Origin: Anarhynchus alexandrinus | Taxonomy: Eukaryota > Chordata > Aves > Charadriiformes > Charadriidae | Assembly (NCBI GenBank): GCA_008711295.1 | Contig: VUYV01000231.1 | Coordinates: 601,302-665,301, forward strand | Length of the DNA: 64,000 bases | Reading direction: 5' to 3' | Shown: in pieces, positions 24,501-33,722 of the stretch | How positions within the stretch are numbered: the first letter of the stretch is position 1 | Layout of the letters: every line of letters starts with the position of its first letter | Notes under the pieces: generated by a model | Database searches by the model: none | What the model saw: the letters and a program-made list of their open reading frames with translations, nothing else | What the model was told of the DNA's origin: nothing | Translations under genes and position numbers: made by a program

Positions 24501-25699
24501 ACAGAAGCTGGAAACAACTCTATGAAAATGCTTTTACTTACTCTAGTAAATTTAGTACACAAATCTTTCCCTCTGCAGTCATCTCACTAGCAGATGAGAC
24601 ATATCCATTATTTCTAAGTTTATTACTATGAAATGTCTTCCACTTACAACCAATTTTTTTGAACAGCTGAACAGAAGTAAATTCTTATATAAATTCTTAT
24701 GAGCTTTCCTTTCCAGATCTTTATACTGAGCAAAATCCCTGCACAACAATCCTTTAGCTTTACAGGGTATTTCATGCCTGCCCAGAGGGCATTGCTTTCA
24801 GATGTCTATTCATATTAAAGAGACAGCTACATTAAGTTAACTGGTTTTTCCTCATGAAAGGAGCTTATTCTTATGAAATAAGATTAAGAAAGAATATAAG
24901 TGCTGTGCAACATTGACTGCATCTCCTAGTGTCCATAGAGTCCAAAGATTTTTTTGTAAATATCACCTTACATATTTATAATTGATTGCTACCATCTATA
25001 AATAATAGATTTTCATAATGCAAGACCAAAACTAAGGACAGCCCTTGTCTCAGAGCTGACAACCAATGGCCCCAGCATTACTCTGAGATCCAGGAAAGGG
25101 CATGGAGAGAACGTTTCACTGGGCTGATGAGAAAGTCGTTTTGAGCCAAAGACAAAATGGAAACTAGTTTATGCCATGGGAGAAAGAAGGTTATTACTTT
25201 CACTTTTCATCCTTGGCAAAAATGCTGAAAGTCAGAAGGCATATGGGTTTTGCACACAACAGTGGTCACGAGACTATGTTAAAACCAACTGCTTCTAATT
25301 TCAAGTATTTTGACATTTTCTTCATAAATAACATTAGCACATTATTTCTGGAATCTCTAAATTTTTCTTCTTCCTCTAGAATCTTCCATAAAACAATAAA
25401 TCAGTGTGCACAAAAATGTTATTATACCAACCCTTCACCTTCAAGAACTCCTTCAAGTCTTTTAATAAGACATACCGTACATAAAAGCCACTGTTAATAA
25501 CTCAGTCCATACTCAATGTTCGTGCAATATTTTAAGAATGAAAGTATTTCCAGATTCTACTCAGAGCAGCAAGTTTAAATACCTTAGCAAGTGATCTTAC
25601 AATAGGGTTTTCCATAATTCCTTTAAGAAAAATCAGGTCTATTTCTTCAGCGCCTGTTGATGTTGGCAGATCAGTAAGGTTATCCAGGACCTGCTGCAT
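331..25699 (-). CDS. PALS2: PALS2 (MPP6), p55-family MAGUK scaffold, 11 coding exons
   Basis: Members of this family are non-enzymatic scaffolds at the cytoplasmic face of cell junctions and synapses. L27 domains pair with LIN7/CASK-type partners, PDZ binds membrane-protein C-termini, and SH3 and GUK pack together. Seen here: coding exons at 25583-25699, 20988-21140, 12327-12479, 11596-11823, 10269-10400, 8047-8146, 7422-7490, 6251-6412, 3405-3607, 2865-2993 and 331-507 join into 1623 bases with no internal stop, giving 540 residues, the length I recall for mammalian PALS2. Domain order by residue: L27N about 1-50, L27C about 50-105, PDZ about 130-211, SH3 about 218-285, lysine-rich linker about 303-310, GUK about 335-540. 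The protein starts [12 protein letters not shown] and ends [11 protein letters not shown], both characteristic of PALS2 and unlike other MPP paralogs. The start codon follows a 5' UTR acceptor by five bases, with G at -3. All introns are GT-AG. The gene looks intact and functional. Confidence 0.97.
508..2864 (-). other. PALS2 intron 10
   Basis: 2.4 kb between the last two exons. AT-rich, with a T/G-rich simple stretch near 2395-2440. I see no gene, RNA or clear transposon. Confidence 0.9.
2865..2993 (-). CDS. PALS2: PALS2 coding exon 10, GUK domain
   Basis: 129 bases, residues 440-482, phase 0 at both ends. It reads [20 protein letters not shown] and ends GITTKLLT. Acceptor ttctag, donor gtgagc. 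It carries the core strand and helix of the GUK fold ([14 protein letters not shown]). Confidence 0.96.
2994..3404 (-). other. PALS2 intron 9
   Basis: 411-base intron between two GUK exons. No feature apart from splice sites and a short T run near 3231. Confidence 0.9.
3405..3607 (-). CDS. PALS2: PALS2 coding exon 9, GUK domain
   Basis: 203 bases, residues 372-439. It starts two bases into the Phe codon shared with exon 8 and ends ILDVNPQ. It holds the GMP-binding-like segment of the GUK fold, with motifs [24 protein letters not shown] and ILDVNPQ. Acceptor tgtttag, donor gtatat. Confidence 0.96.
3608..6250 (-). other. PALS2 intron 8
   Basis: 2.6 kb of AT-rich sequence with A runs near 4669 and a G run near 5585-5596. 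No recognisable gene or transposon. Confidence 0.88.
6251..6412 (-). CDS. PALS2: PALS2 coding exon 8, start of GUK with degenerate P-loop
   Basis: 162 bases, residues 318-372. Reads [18 protein letters not shown], then [20 protein letters not shown]. The nucleotide-binding loop of true guanylate kinases (GxxGxGK) is here GAQGVGRR, so the lysine is replaced, as usual in the inactive GUK domains of this MAGUK group. Acceptor aatatag, donor gtaagt. Confidence 0.96.
6413..7421 (-). other. PALS2 intron 7, half occupied by a CR1
   Basis: 1.0 kb intron. A CR1 fragment fills 6691-7195. The remainder is AT-rich and featureless. Confidence 0.9.
6691..7195 (-). mobile_element. CR1 LINE fragment, 3' end, antisense to plus strand
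   Basis: Read on the minus strand this shows the usual CR1 3' region: aaggctgagagagctggga, then gaaacactttttccactg, then a 3' end with accagatgccctccagaggt and an attttgtgattctgtga terminus at about 6691. It is 5'-truncated and non-coding. The open frames seen on both strands here are chance. Confidence 0.92.
7422..7490 (-). CDS. PALS2: PALS2 coding exon 7, lysine-rich SH3-GUK linker
   Basis: 69 bases, residues 295-318, phase 1 at both ends. It reads [20 protein letters not shown]. The five-lysine run lies in the hook/linker between SH3 and GUK, a region of p55-like MAGUKs known for protein 4.1 or membrane contacts. That role for this protein is inference from the family. Acceptor tttctag, donor gtatct. 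Confidence 0.95.
7491..8046 (-). other. PALS2 intron 6
   Basis: 556-base AT-rich intron with no recognisable feature beyond splice sites and an A run near 7783. Confidence 0.88.
8047..8146 (-). CDS. PALS2: PALS2 coding exon 6, end of SH3
   Basis: 100 bases, residues 262-295. It reads [20 protein letters not shown], then [13 protein letters not shown]. It supplies the last SH3 strands ([10 protein letters not shown]). Donor gtgaga. The acceptor is ctccag preceded by an 18-base T tract (plus-strand A run 8153-8170), which is also where an assembly gap begins. Confidence 0.96.
8153..8326 (+). repeat. 53-base near-identical copies on both sides of the gap
   Basis: Each copy starts with 18 A and continues gaaaatcatagattactt, ending agaagcacctttct. 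The single difference is T at 8190 against G in the right copy. The A run is the polypyrimidine tract of the exon 6 acceptor when read on the gene strand. Confidence 0.93.
8206..8273. other. assembly gap (68 N)
   Basis: Run of 68 N. The 53 bases on its left (8153-8205) and the 53 at its right (8274-8326) are the same apart from one T/G difference. The gap is therefore probably a failed join rather than missing unique sequence. Confidence 0.97.
10269..10400 (-). CDS. PALS2: PALS2 coding exon 5, SH3 domain
   Basis: 132 bases, residues 218-261, phase 0 at both ends. It reads [20 protein letters not shown] and ends NREDPNWWQ, the SH3 core with the conserved tryptophan pair. Acceptor atttcag, donor gttggt (weaker than consensus). 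Confidence 0.96.
10401..11595 (-). other. PALS2 intron 4
   Basis: 1.2 kb between the PDZ and SH3 exons. AT-rich, nothing recognisable. Confidence 0.88.
11596..11823 (-). CDS. PALS2: PALS2 coding exon 4, PDZ domain
   Basis: 228 bases, residues 142-217, phase 0. It reads [20 protein letters not shown], followed by [20 protein letters not shown]. This is most of the PDZ domain. The carboxylate-binding loop (PLGVTF) is split across the exon 3/4 junction. Acceptor ctttcag, donor gtcagt. An open frame continues into the intron to 11482 but is not coding. Confidence 0.97.
11824..12326 (-). other. PALS2 intron 3
   Basis: 503 bases splitting the PDZ domain at its binding loop. No other feature seen. 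Confidence 0.9.
12327..12479 (-). CDS. PALS2: PALS2 coding exon 3, L27-PDZ linker
   Basis: 153 bases, residues 91-141, phase 0. It starts [20 protein letters not shown] and ends HKRAGEPL. It holds the serine/proline-rich linker and the first PDZ strand. Acceptor tttgcag, donor gtaagt. Confidence 0.96.
15951..15985 (+). repeat. short tandem duplication, period 20
   Basis: gaatggctcacagaa occurs at 15951 and again at 15971, separated by ttcgt. A minor local duplication. Confidence 0.8.
17220..17281 (+). repeat. A-rich simple repeat
   Basis: Long A runs broken by ccc and cc, followed at about 17309 by a run of T. It creates spurious phenylalanine-rich open frames on the minus strand. Confidence 0.9.
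18148..18377 (-). mobile_element. CR1 LINE 3' fragment, minus orientation
   Basis: The plus strand shows the reverse complement of a CR1 3' end: catagaatcacacaatcatt, then gactccaaccgtaa, ccaccactaaacc, aatacctccagggatgg, and cacttccctgggcagcc. The 3' terminus is at about 18148 and the copy is 5'-truncated near 18377. Confidence 0.92.
18511..18719 (+). mobile_element. CR1 LINE 3' fragment, plus orientation
   Basis: Starts near acactggaacaggcttccta, passes through gttggactagataatcattg and ends at ccccttccaactgaac, followed by four to five ATTCT units (about 18691-18718), the usual CR1 tail. It lies about 130 bases from the oppositely oriented copy. Confidence 0.9.
19915..19988. repeat. perfect 14-base inverted repeat, 46-base spacer
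   Basis: GCTAAGGGATCAAA at 19915-19928 and its exact reverse complement TTTGATCCCTTAGC at 19975-19988. It could be the remains of a small inverted-repeat element or chance. No family recognised. Confidence 0.75.
20988..21140 (-). CDS. PALS2: PALS2 coding exon 2, L27C domain
   Basis: 153 bases, residues 40-90, phase 0. It reads [20 protein letters not shown] and ends [13 protein letters not shown]. This is the helical second L27 domain, used for dimerisation with partner scaffolds. Acceptor cttacag, donor gtgcca (poor match after GT). Confidence 0.96.
21141..25582 (-). other. PALS2 intron 1 (between the two L27 exons)
   Basis: 4.4 kb. It carries one CR1 fragment at 21630-22187 and an A run near 23150-23167. 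The rest is AT-rich with nothing recognisable. Confidence 0.88.
21630..22187 (+). mobile_element. CR1 LINE fragment, plus orientation
   Basis: Begins in the end of the CR1 reverse-transcriptase region (ggatcctgggctgcattaag), continues through gatgatgaagggactggagc and aggctgagagagctggga, and ends ggtcccttccaacctcaacc then attctgattctgtga. Close in sequence to the minus-strand copy at 6691-7195, so probably the same subfamily. No intact reading frame. Confidence 0.93.
25583..25699 (-). CDS. PALS2: PALS2 coding exon 1, start codon and L27N domain
   Basis: 117 coding bases, residues 1-39: [20 protein letters not shown] then [19 protein letters not shown]. The ATG is at 25699-25697. The exon starts just upstream at a tandem acceptor (cagcag), so 2 or 5 bases of 5' UTR precede the ATG. 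G lies at -3. Donor gtattt. Confidence 0.96.
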
Positions 25700-25704
25700 G
25701 GCTG
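25700..25704 (-). other. 5' UTR stub with tandem (NAGNAG) splice acceptor
   Basis: On the minus strand the sequence entering the first coding exon is ttttgtcagcagccATG. Two AG acceptors lie three bases apart (exon start at 25704 or 25701). Either choice changes only the 5' UTR. Confidence 0.6.
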
Positions 25705-28700
25705 CTGACAAAACAAAAACAAAAATTAAGTACTGACCAAAATAGGCTTGCACAAATAGCAAAAGCTCTGGGAAACACCACAATATTAACTTTAGTAATG
25801 TTAAGCAGCTAACTACATCTACTGAGAGCAAGTGGACAGAATGGAAAAATAACTTTTTTGTTGTTTTTTTGAAAGATGGAAACAAAGGATCTATCCAAAT
25901 CCTTATCACCACAGTCAACTTAAATCCAGGCCCAGCACATTCCTTTCAAGATTTGGTACTACTTAAAGATTGAAAAAAACCAAACAAGTATAAACTATGT
26001 ATAAGGTATGCATAATCTTCGAAATACAATAGAAGCAACTCATTTGTGACTCTTTTCATTTAATCTCTCTTTCAGAGGAAGTTTTCAGCCCTCATACATA
26101 CACCAATCAACTACAAATTTTACAATGCTTGTATAGGCAGATGTCACTGTTTTTAAAACAAACACATAGTTCCAAACCAATTTTTTTTAACCGAAAATTT
26201 GCTTCCAAGGCAGCTCTTACCTTGGGGACACTTGTGTCCATCCCCAGCCATCCTTTACAACCAGTTCTGACTTATTGCCCTCCAGCACTAAGTGTATAAG
26301 GTGCAGATGCTAACACCAACCTGGCACCACAACACACCGCAATGGGAAGTATATCCTAGAACGCGAAACATATTGTGCCTACCCAGTACCCTCAGTGGAG
26401 ATTTGCCTGGCTATCCACAGACTCAGAGAGAACTGCAGCAACTTGGGTGAGAGTGAACAATGGTGCCCAAGAAAAAGTCAGAAAATCCTGCCATCCCAGC
26501 TGTCTTGTCCCATGAAGTCATTGAGGCAAGTGATGAGAATTTATTTTACAACTGTGTGCTTCAGCCCTCCCATTTAAGATAAAGTTGAACAAAACAGGTA
26601 TTTTATGTTAGACAACAGGTTCTGTATGTTCACATATTACAGAGTTCCTGCGCATTTGGCCACGTGTGCAGCAGCCCTTAGCCGGGACTACATCAGCTAG
26701 CCCCAAGCTTGCAGAGACGAACATGTGTCAGCTTAGGTTGAGCAAAAAAGGGGGCACCACTGCAGAAAGTTATGATGTCCTTTGCAAGGTAAATGGTCAT
26801 TCTTTCCCTGTTTTCCAACATATGACTAAATATTCTTATCTTATAGTATTATCTCAGTAGTGAATAACCTACACTGTTCTTAACTGTATTCTTTGAAACT
26901 CCTGCCAAGTTATATATTCATGCTCAAACAGACACATACTAAAAAAATCTTCTGTTGAGATTCCCAAGAAGCTAGAAAGCATTACAGCAACCTCTGTGTA
27001 CTGCAATGCTCCACATGTTGCATAGCAGCATATATCAAGAGAATTAGAAAGCCTATATGCCCCTTCTCCCACACAGGAATTTACCCTTAACTTTCCTCAT
27101 TACTTTATAATGAAAGCTATTATGAAACACTGCACAGTAACAGAACAAACAGCATTTCTCAACACCTACTTTCTAATTTCAATTCTTCCTAGAAAATTCC
27201 ATCCGAATAAAAAAATTTTCTGGCCATTCTTACTGTCAAGTGAACCGACTTTGCAACAATCAAATAATCTTGTGTGCCACATTTTAACTACAGCAGCGTA
27301 TGTCAAAAGACTGCATTTTTTAAAAATGTTATAACCATACTTCTCGCTTTCAAAAAGTGAATCTTCTGTGAAACCATGAGTAGGAGGGAAAATGACACTT
27401 ACTTTATGCTTTCAGAATTTGAAGCAATATTATTTCTACTTTATAATAGACAAAGTGCTGTTAGCAATCACACATTACATAAAGTCACCAAATCAACCTG
27501 TAAATAGTCCACATCTTCCTCAGACTAGGTATGTCCTATATCTTGACTAGCTCAGCTGCAGATGCAACTCTTGTTCTACATTTTCTCAATTCCCAGTTAT
27601 AGATTCATCACTCTTAATGCAGTCATGCAAGCTATAGTATTTGCAGAAGTAGACAGATGTTTCTAGCCAATTATGTAGCATACTGGGTGTCGCACAAATA
27701 CTGCAAGTGTTATTATTATAAGGTTTCTTTACATTTTTAAGGGTTATATAAACTGTTTTTAAGGGACTTCGGGTTAGTGCTTTTGTTCCTATAAATAATC
27801 TTAGTGAAAATATAAAGCTTCCGTCAGGTCAACACATGCATCTCAACTACCAGTTGCAATTCCAGCACTTGATGCTGACAGAGGCATGCATAATAAAGAC
27901 ATTCCTTATATATCTCCATGTTAATAAGCTGTTTCTTACATAAGCCTTTCAGAATTCTGCCTATCTTAGAATGATCAAATTAAAAAATGTAATCTCGACA
28001 TAAAAACTTTATCATCAAGGAAAAACTGTTGAGAGCAACATTAAGCTTCACATGACTTTCAAGCTTCGTGTAGCTAGACAGTGTATTTTCAAATGAATGT
28101 TTTACTTAGTAAAGGTTTCACAAATTCTAGCATCAAAACTGCTTAAGTATATTTTAGCATTCTTGGAAAGCAGCAAACACATTTATCAACATGCAGAGTT
28201 CAAAAAATTCACAAAGGCAGACTTGTATCTCAGGTGATCAAACCCAAAACCATCTGTTTTCAGAAACTGCTACTTATTGCTGTGCATCTGATGGTTGCCT
28301 TCTCTCATGGCACAGCCATCACGCATGAGTCTTCCTAGCTATAAATAGTGTTGCCTCAATATTAGAAAGAGAAACAAAAAGGCAGGCATATGTAAGTTGG
28401 GATAAGGCACCTTTACTCACCCTGGACTGTTTATGTTTGAACACAATATGGGTCTCTATATTGCCTCAGTGTAGCTAGCTCCCCATCTTAATGGGAAGAT
28501 CTTTCTAAGTAGCTGAATGAAAAAATACTACTGTTAAGTACCCCTTTATTTTAACCAGCTACAAAGTTAAGTAAAAAAAATTTAGCACTAGAGAAAGCTT
28601 TAAGAAGCTTCAACAAAGTCTTTGCACCTGTTACGTAGTACATGGTAACTAGAAACTAGAGCAACATTTATATCCTTTACTGTGTTTCACTGGTTTACGT

Positions 28701-31700
28701 TCACCCAGAAAAAAAGTTCAGAACATGACCAAATGTTACTTTTCAAAAAGTCATCAAAAGCATCTTCCAACAGGAATTAGGTCAGTTGGTCTATTTAAAA
28801 AGAATAGACAACAATACATGGGTACTTTTTGTGACAGACTAGACTAAGCACTTTAATTTCAGTGTTTTATATTTATTATGCAAGTAATGGGCCAGCTTCA
28901 AACGTTTAATGCAAAATGCTAATATTTGCTCACATGTGAAAATAGCTTTGAAAGTCTAAGCAACGTTTTGACTTACATATGCCTTAGGTATTCATATGTG
29001 TACTTTCAAAGAATTTGATTTATCCAAAGACAATTGGGGTGGGGGGAAGGAAGACGCTTTGGTAAATCTATTATAGACCCTCTTTTTATGTGTCTATTCA
29101 ACAGGCTTTTGTTTATTCACTTCTAGGGGAAAAAAAGCCTATTAAAATACAAACAGCAGGAGATATGTCATTTCCAGGCTTAATTATAATGATCTTTCAG
29201 AATAATGTAGATACACATGGAATTTCAAGTAGCAGCCTTTAAAACAATTTCACTTTTGGGTTGGTTTTTTTTTTCCTGGGGCAAAGGCACCTTAGCTCTT
29301 TTAGAAAAGTGTCTTATCTTTGAGCAACAGGAATGAAAGCTGAAGATGTTAGTACTCACATAGCAAAGTTTTTTACTTAAAAGATCAGGTTCTATCAAGC
29401 AACAAATGGATGGAACTAAGGAGTTTAGAGATTACCAAATCTAAATACCCCATCAAAAATTGCCTTTTGGGCCTCCCATGTCTTCTCTGGCAAATTTGCC
29501 CTTGAAATGTTGACAGAAATTACTCGCTGAGGGGGTGGAGGGAAGACTTAAACGTAAGTCAGGCATACAAGAACTAAGGACTACAGTGAACAAACACAGA
29601 GCCTGGTAAACAGTCAAACAGCATAAACCAGGCTTGTCAGGAGTGCTCCTTATTGTTGTATGCTCTGGTGTCCCATAGAAAGCATGGGTGCTTTTCCTTC
29701 AGTGGAAAATTAATTGGGTTTCTCTTGCCTCTCTTGTCCCATCTTCTAGAAGAAACTGGTAATAACATACTAACTTTGAGAGCTCTACCATGTACCTCCT
29801 TCTCTCTCTGAAGACAAGCCCTCTTCCATATTCAGAGACCCCATCTGGGTAAAATTTTAAATTCTCTTCACAACACAAAAGGATATCCCCAAAGGGAGGA
29901 CAGCATGAGATAGGCATGGTTGACTACAATGGTTAACAAAACTGTCTCGGAACACACACATTACAAGAAACACACATTGACAACAGCCTCCAGACAGAAC
30001 AGGAGGAACTGAGCAGCAGAAACAGGCTCTCAGTTGAGGCAAGGTATTGAAATAAAGGGATTCTTAGGAAAAAGTGACAACAGAACTGAGTTTGAGATGG
30101 GGCTCTGAAAAGAAAAATCAGATTACAATGGGACACCCTCCACTCCAGCCCCTAGCTTTGGTGACAGGGGACATACACAGAATTAATTTCCACAGTCGAT
30201 TTTCAAAGAACATCTTCACAACCATATAAAGTTTAAAGCCTCAAGCAAGACTCAGCAGGAGAGTACTGGTCTGCTGTGTACATGGATCGAACAATTTAAT
30301 CCTACTATGCATATGACCCTATACTCAGAGAAACTAGTTTGTCATTTGAATCCCATATCAAAAAGGGAAAGGGGGGAGAAAGACATGTTAATTGATCTCT
30401 ATAGCAAACACAGTGCATCCTGAGGCCTAAGAATACAGAAATCCTACTTATGAATGCAAAATTTACTAACCAGAATTAACTCGTAATTCACATATAGCTC
30501 TTCAGACAACCAAAGGATGCTTCGAAGGTTCAATCTACATACTGTACCTTAAAATAGTAAATTCAGATCAAATAGAAATAAAAGATATTATGATAACTCT
30601 GGCTTTCTTGTATTTATACGAAAAAGACAGGTTTTCACCAAGCTCTCAACTGTGACTCTTCTATCAAATTTGATTTTACTCTTTCTTTCAGTGCCTAATT
30701 CTTGTCTATGTTAATTCTATGTAAAGGAAAGAGGAAGCATACATTTAAATAAATTTTCCAGATTTGCAGACAGAACACAAATGTGTCACTCACTGGGGAA
30801 AATTAAAGCTTTCCAGAGTGAATACCTTGCACTGAGTGTTTTAGCTCGATTTCATTTTATTAGTCTCCGAACTTACAAACTAACAGGAATTAAAAGAAAA
30901 TCATGTATAATATATTTAAATAAACATATGCATATTTATTTCCACATGACCTATTCATCTGGATAGGAAGGTATAATAAATACCTCAAGGACTATTGGTG
31001 AGACTGGTGCTTCACGCAAAATTTAGAAAGTTAGATTAAAGTCTTGTACATACATAAACTTTGGAAACAATTTCTTGTGTGATTTAAAATCTTTTCAAGT
31101 GGGACATATCCAAAAGAAAACTTTCACAAGGCACCGAATGTGCATAGACAAAAGAGGAATCTGTTGTAACTCATACAGCCCTTAACCAACAACAGCGGTT
31201 TAGATTTTTTCCATTTGTATTCATCTTCTTAAAAAAATGGATTTATGCTTTAACAAACTGCAGGCAAAAAAAAAAAAATTATTTTACATTGGCCACTTCT
31301 CTCTCCAGTTAAAAATTATAACATTTTTGGCAGCCTAGAGCCGAGAAAAGGAGTACCTATGTACAAGTTAACATTTTGAGCTCGTACAAACAACTTCACA
31401 GACTATTGACCAAGAATATATGAAACACTGACAAAGCCCTCTGTTACTAGTGTTAGAGTAAAATTCAGAAACCAGGTTTTAAAATAAATGTCTCTGGGAA
31501 AGCATTATGCAGTGAGCACATACATCATTATGTTTGCGTTGCCACAGCAGAGACCACATTTAGAAATACCTCCAAAGAAGCGCTATAAAAGTGATGTACA
31601 ATTGCAGTTTAGCCCCCCTGCTCCTCTATGCTAGGCTACAAATTAGTGACATAATCCCACACAAGGTATGCCTACGTTGCTTATTGTAGTAGAGTACAAT

Positions 31701-33311
31701 GTTACCTGGGCTCTCAAGCATCCACAGACTTTGCATCTACATCAGTGTGAGGTTTTATCCAGGCTATTTGACAAATAATTGCCAAGCAGGGAGTGTTGGG
31801 CCAATGCAGCTATAGCCCTATTGACAGCCACCTTAACTCAAACATTTCCGGGCAGCAGTCCACTGTAATACCATGTAGGCTCATTTTCTAAACAGGACCC
31901 CTTCCTCCTTCAGTAAATACAGTGGATCTCCTCTAGAAAGACCGTAAGACTGCTTAATGAAGGAAGCAATTGTCTGCAGCATTCATACTTTACTGACTGC
32001 AGAATCAGAGAAATGAATTGCATGTATGGCAGTGAAGGAAATAAAGGAAGGAGAAAAAGTCTAATTGATAAGAATGAATCCTCCTCTGGATATTCAAATT
32101 CTACTCACTGAATTTTTGCATGTTGAAAAGAAGTAACATAAATGCTTAGAAATGTTTACTAATTTTTTAACTTCATTTTCTCTAAGTCTCCTGGCAAGCC
32201 AAGATTGAGCTATTTTATCATAACTATAAATGGAAGCTCGAGCTGTCCCTACTCTTATGAAACCTAGCTCAACTACATCTTACATGCCCATTTTTCATGA
32301 CTCTTAAGGTCACAAAAGCTATGGGGAAGAGCAAACAACTCTTCCCCATCCCAAACACCATAGCTGTGCTGTCCTTTCATGCTGTGAAGTTTGTCTAAAA
32401 AAAGATGAAGCACAAATTTTCTGATGAACAGATGGACCTCACAGCTGCATATTTTGGAAATAAAAGCACTATTTTAAAATTATTTCAGCAAAGATAAAAA
32501 GGGAACAAAGTATCGCATCTCCAAAACCAGCTGAATTAAAAGGTTAAGTCTGATTTAAATTTATATATTTTGACCAAGAATAAGATACTGATAAGAGATA
32601 CACTAAAATCCAGTACCGAGGAAATTGTGTTAGACGTCTCTTTCTTAAAGGATTGTAAAGAAAAAAATCTCAATTGTAAAGTACAAAGGCAATTAACTTG
32701 ATGCTCACTAACTAAGCTTGATGCTTTGAAGATAAGCCTACACAAGTGTTAAATATTACCCAGTTTTCTAACATTTTTTAATTAGTGAAAGACTGATGCA
32801 AGCTTTAGGCACAGATGATAATTAACTGAGGAAGCATACGCATGCATACACACAAATATGCTGAACGTGTCTTTTCCAACAGAGAGAAACTTCTCATATA
32901 GTGGTTTAAATTGTACCGGTCTAACCCCACCATTGAAAGTTCTCTGCAGCAAACAAATGGTAGGACAGCAGAAACCCCGCATGGTGATTCCTCTATTGTA
33001 GTCTGAGCCACCTAATGAATTTGCTTCTTCGTTATGGTATTTGTGCCACACTGAAAGAAGCAGGAGAGCAGGAGGGCTTAAGATGCCTTCTGAAAGGTTC
33101 AGGAGATGGAATTATTTAAAAAGAGAATTCACTTTTCCATTTTTCTGCTTTTCATGCTCCACTAAAAAAAGTAGCATTTCTTACTGAATTACAGCATATA
33201 CAACTGTTTGATAGTAATCTGTTAAAACAAATGATTACTGAAAAGTAAACATTTTCCCCCCAGGAGTATTCAGAAAAATAATTGGATCAAGCTATGAAAG
33301 CTTACTTTAAG

Positions 33312-33550
33312 TGGGAGGGGTCCCCACGAGGTCTCTAATCCAACCCTCATGCTTTAAGAAGGGACAGCTGTGAGAGCACACCACGTTGCTCAGGGCTTTA
33401 CCCAGTAAAGTCTTGAAAACCTCCCAGGATGGAGACTACATAACTTCTCTTGGCAAATGCTGCCACAACTTCCTAATGATGAAAAAGGTTTTCCTTACCT
33501 ACAGCCTGAATTTCTCTTGATTCCATTTATGTCATCTGTCTCTCATCCTC
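33312..33550 (-). mobile_element. CR1 LINE fragment, minus orientation
   Basis: The plus strand reads gtctctaatccaaccctcat, then cacaccacgttgctcagggc, tcccaggatggagac and tgccacaacttcct, which is the reverse complement of a CR1 3' region. It has decayed and joins directly to an oppositely oriented CR1. Confidence 0.82.
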
Positions 33551-33722
33551 ACTGGAACAGGTTGCCCACAGAAGTTGTCAAGTCCCCACCTCTGCAGATA
33601 TTCAAAACCCAACAGACAAAGTCCTGGACAACCTGCTCCAGTTGATCCTGCTTGAGCAGAGGGGTTGGGCCAGATGATCTGAAGAAGCCCCTTCCAACCT
33701 CAGTGATCCTGTGATTCTGTAA
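33551..33722 (+). mobile_element. CR1 LINE fragment, plus orientation
   Basis: Starts actggaacaggttgcccaca and ends agccccttccaacctcagtg followed by atcctgtgattctgt, a standard CR1 3' end. It abuts the minus-oriented CR1 on its left with no spacer. Confidence 0.88.
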
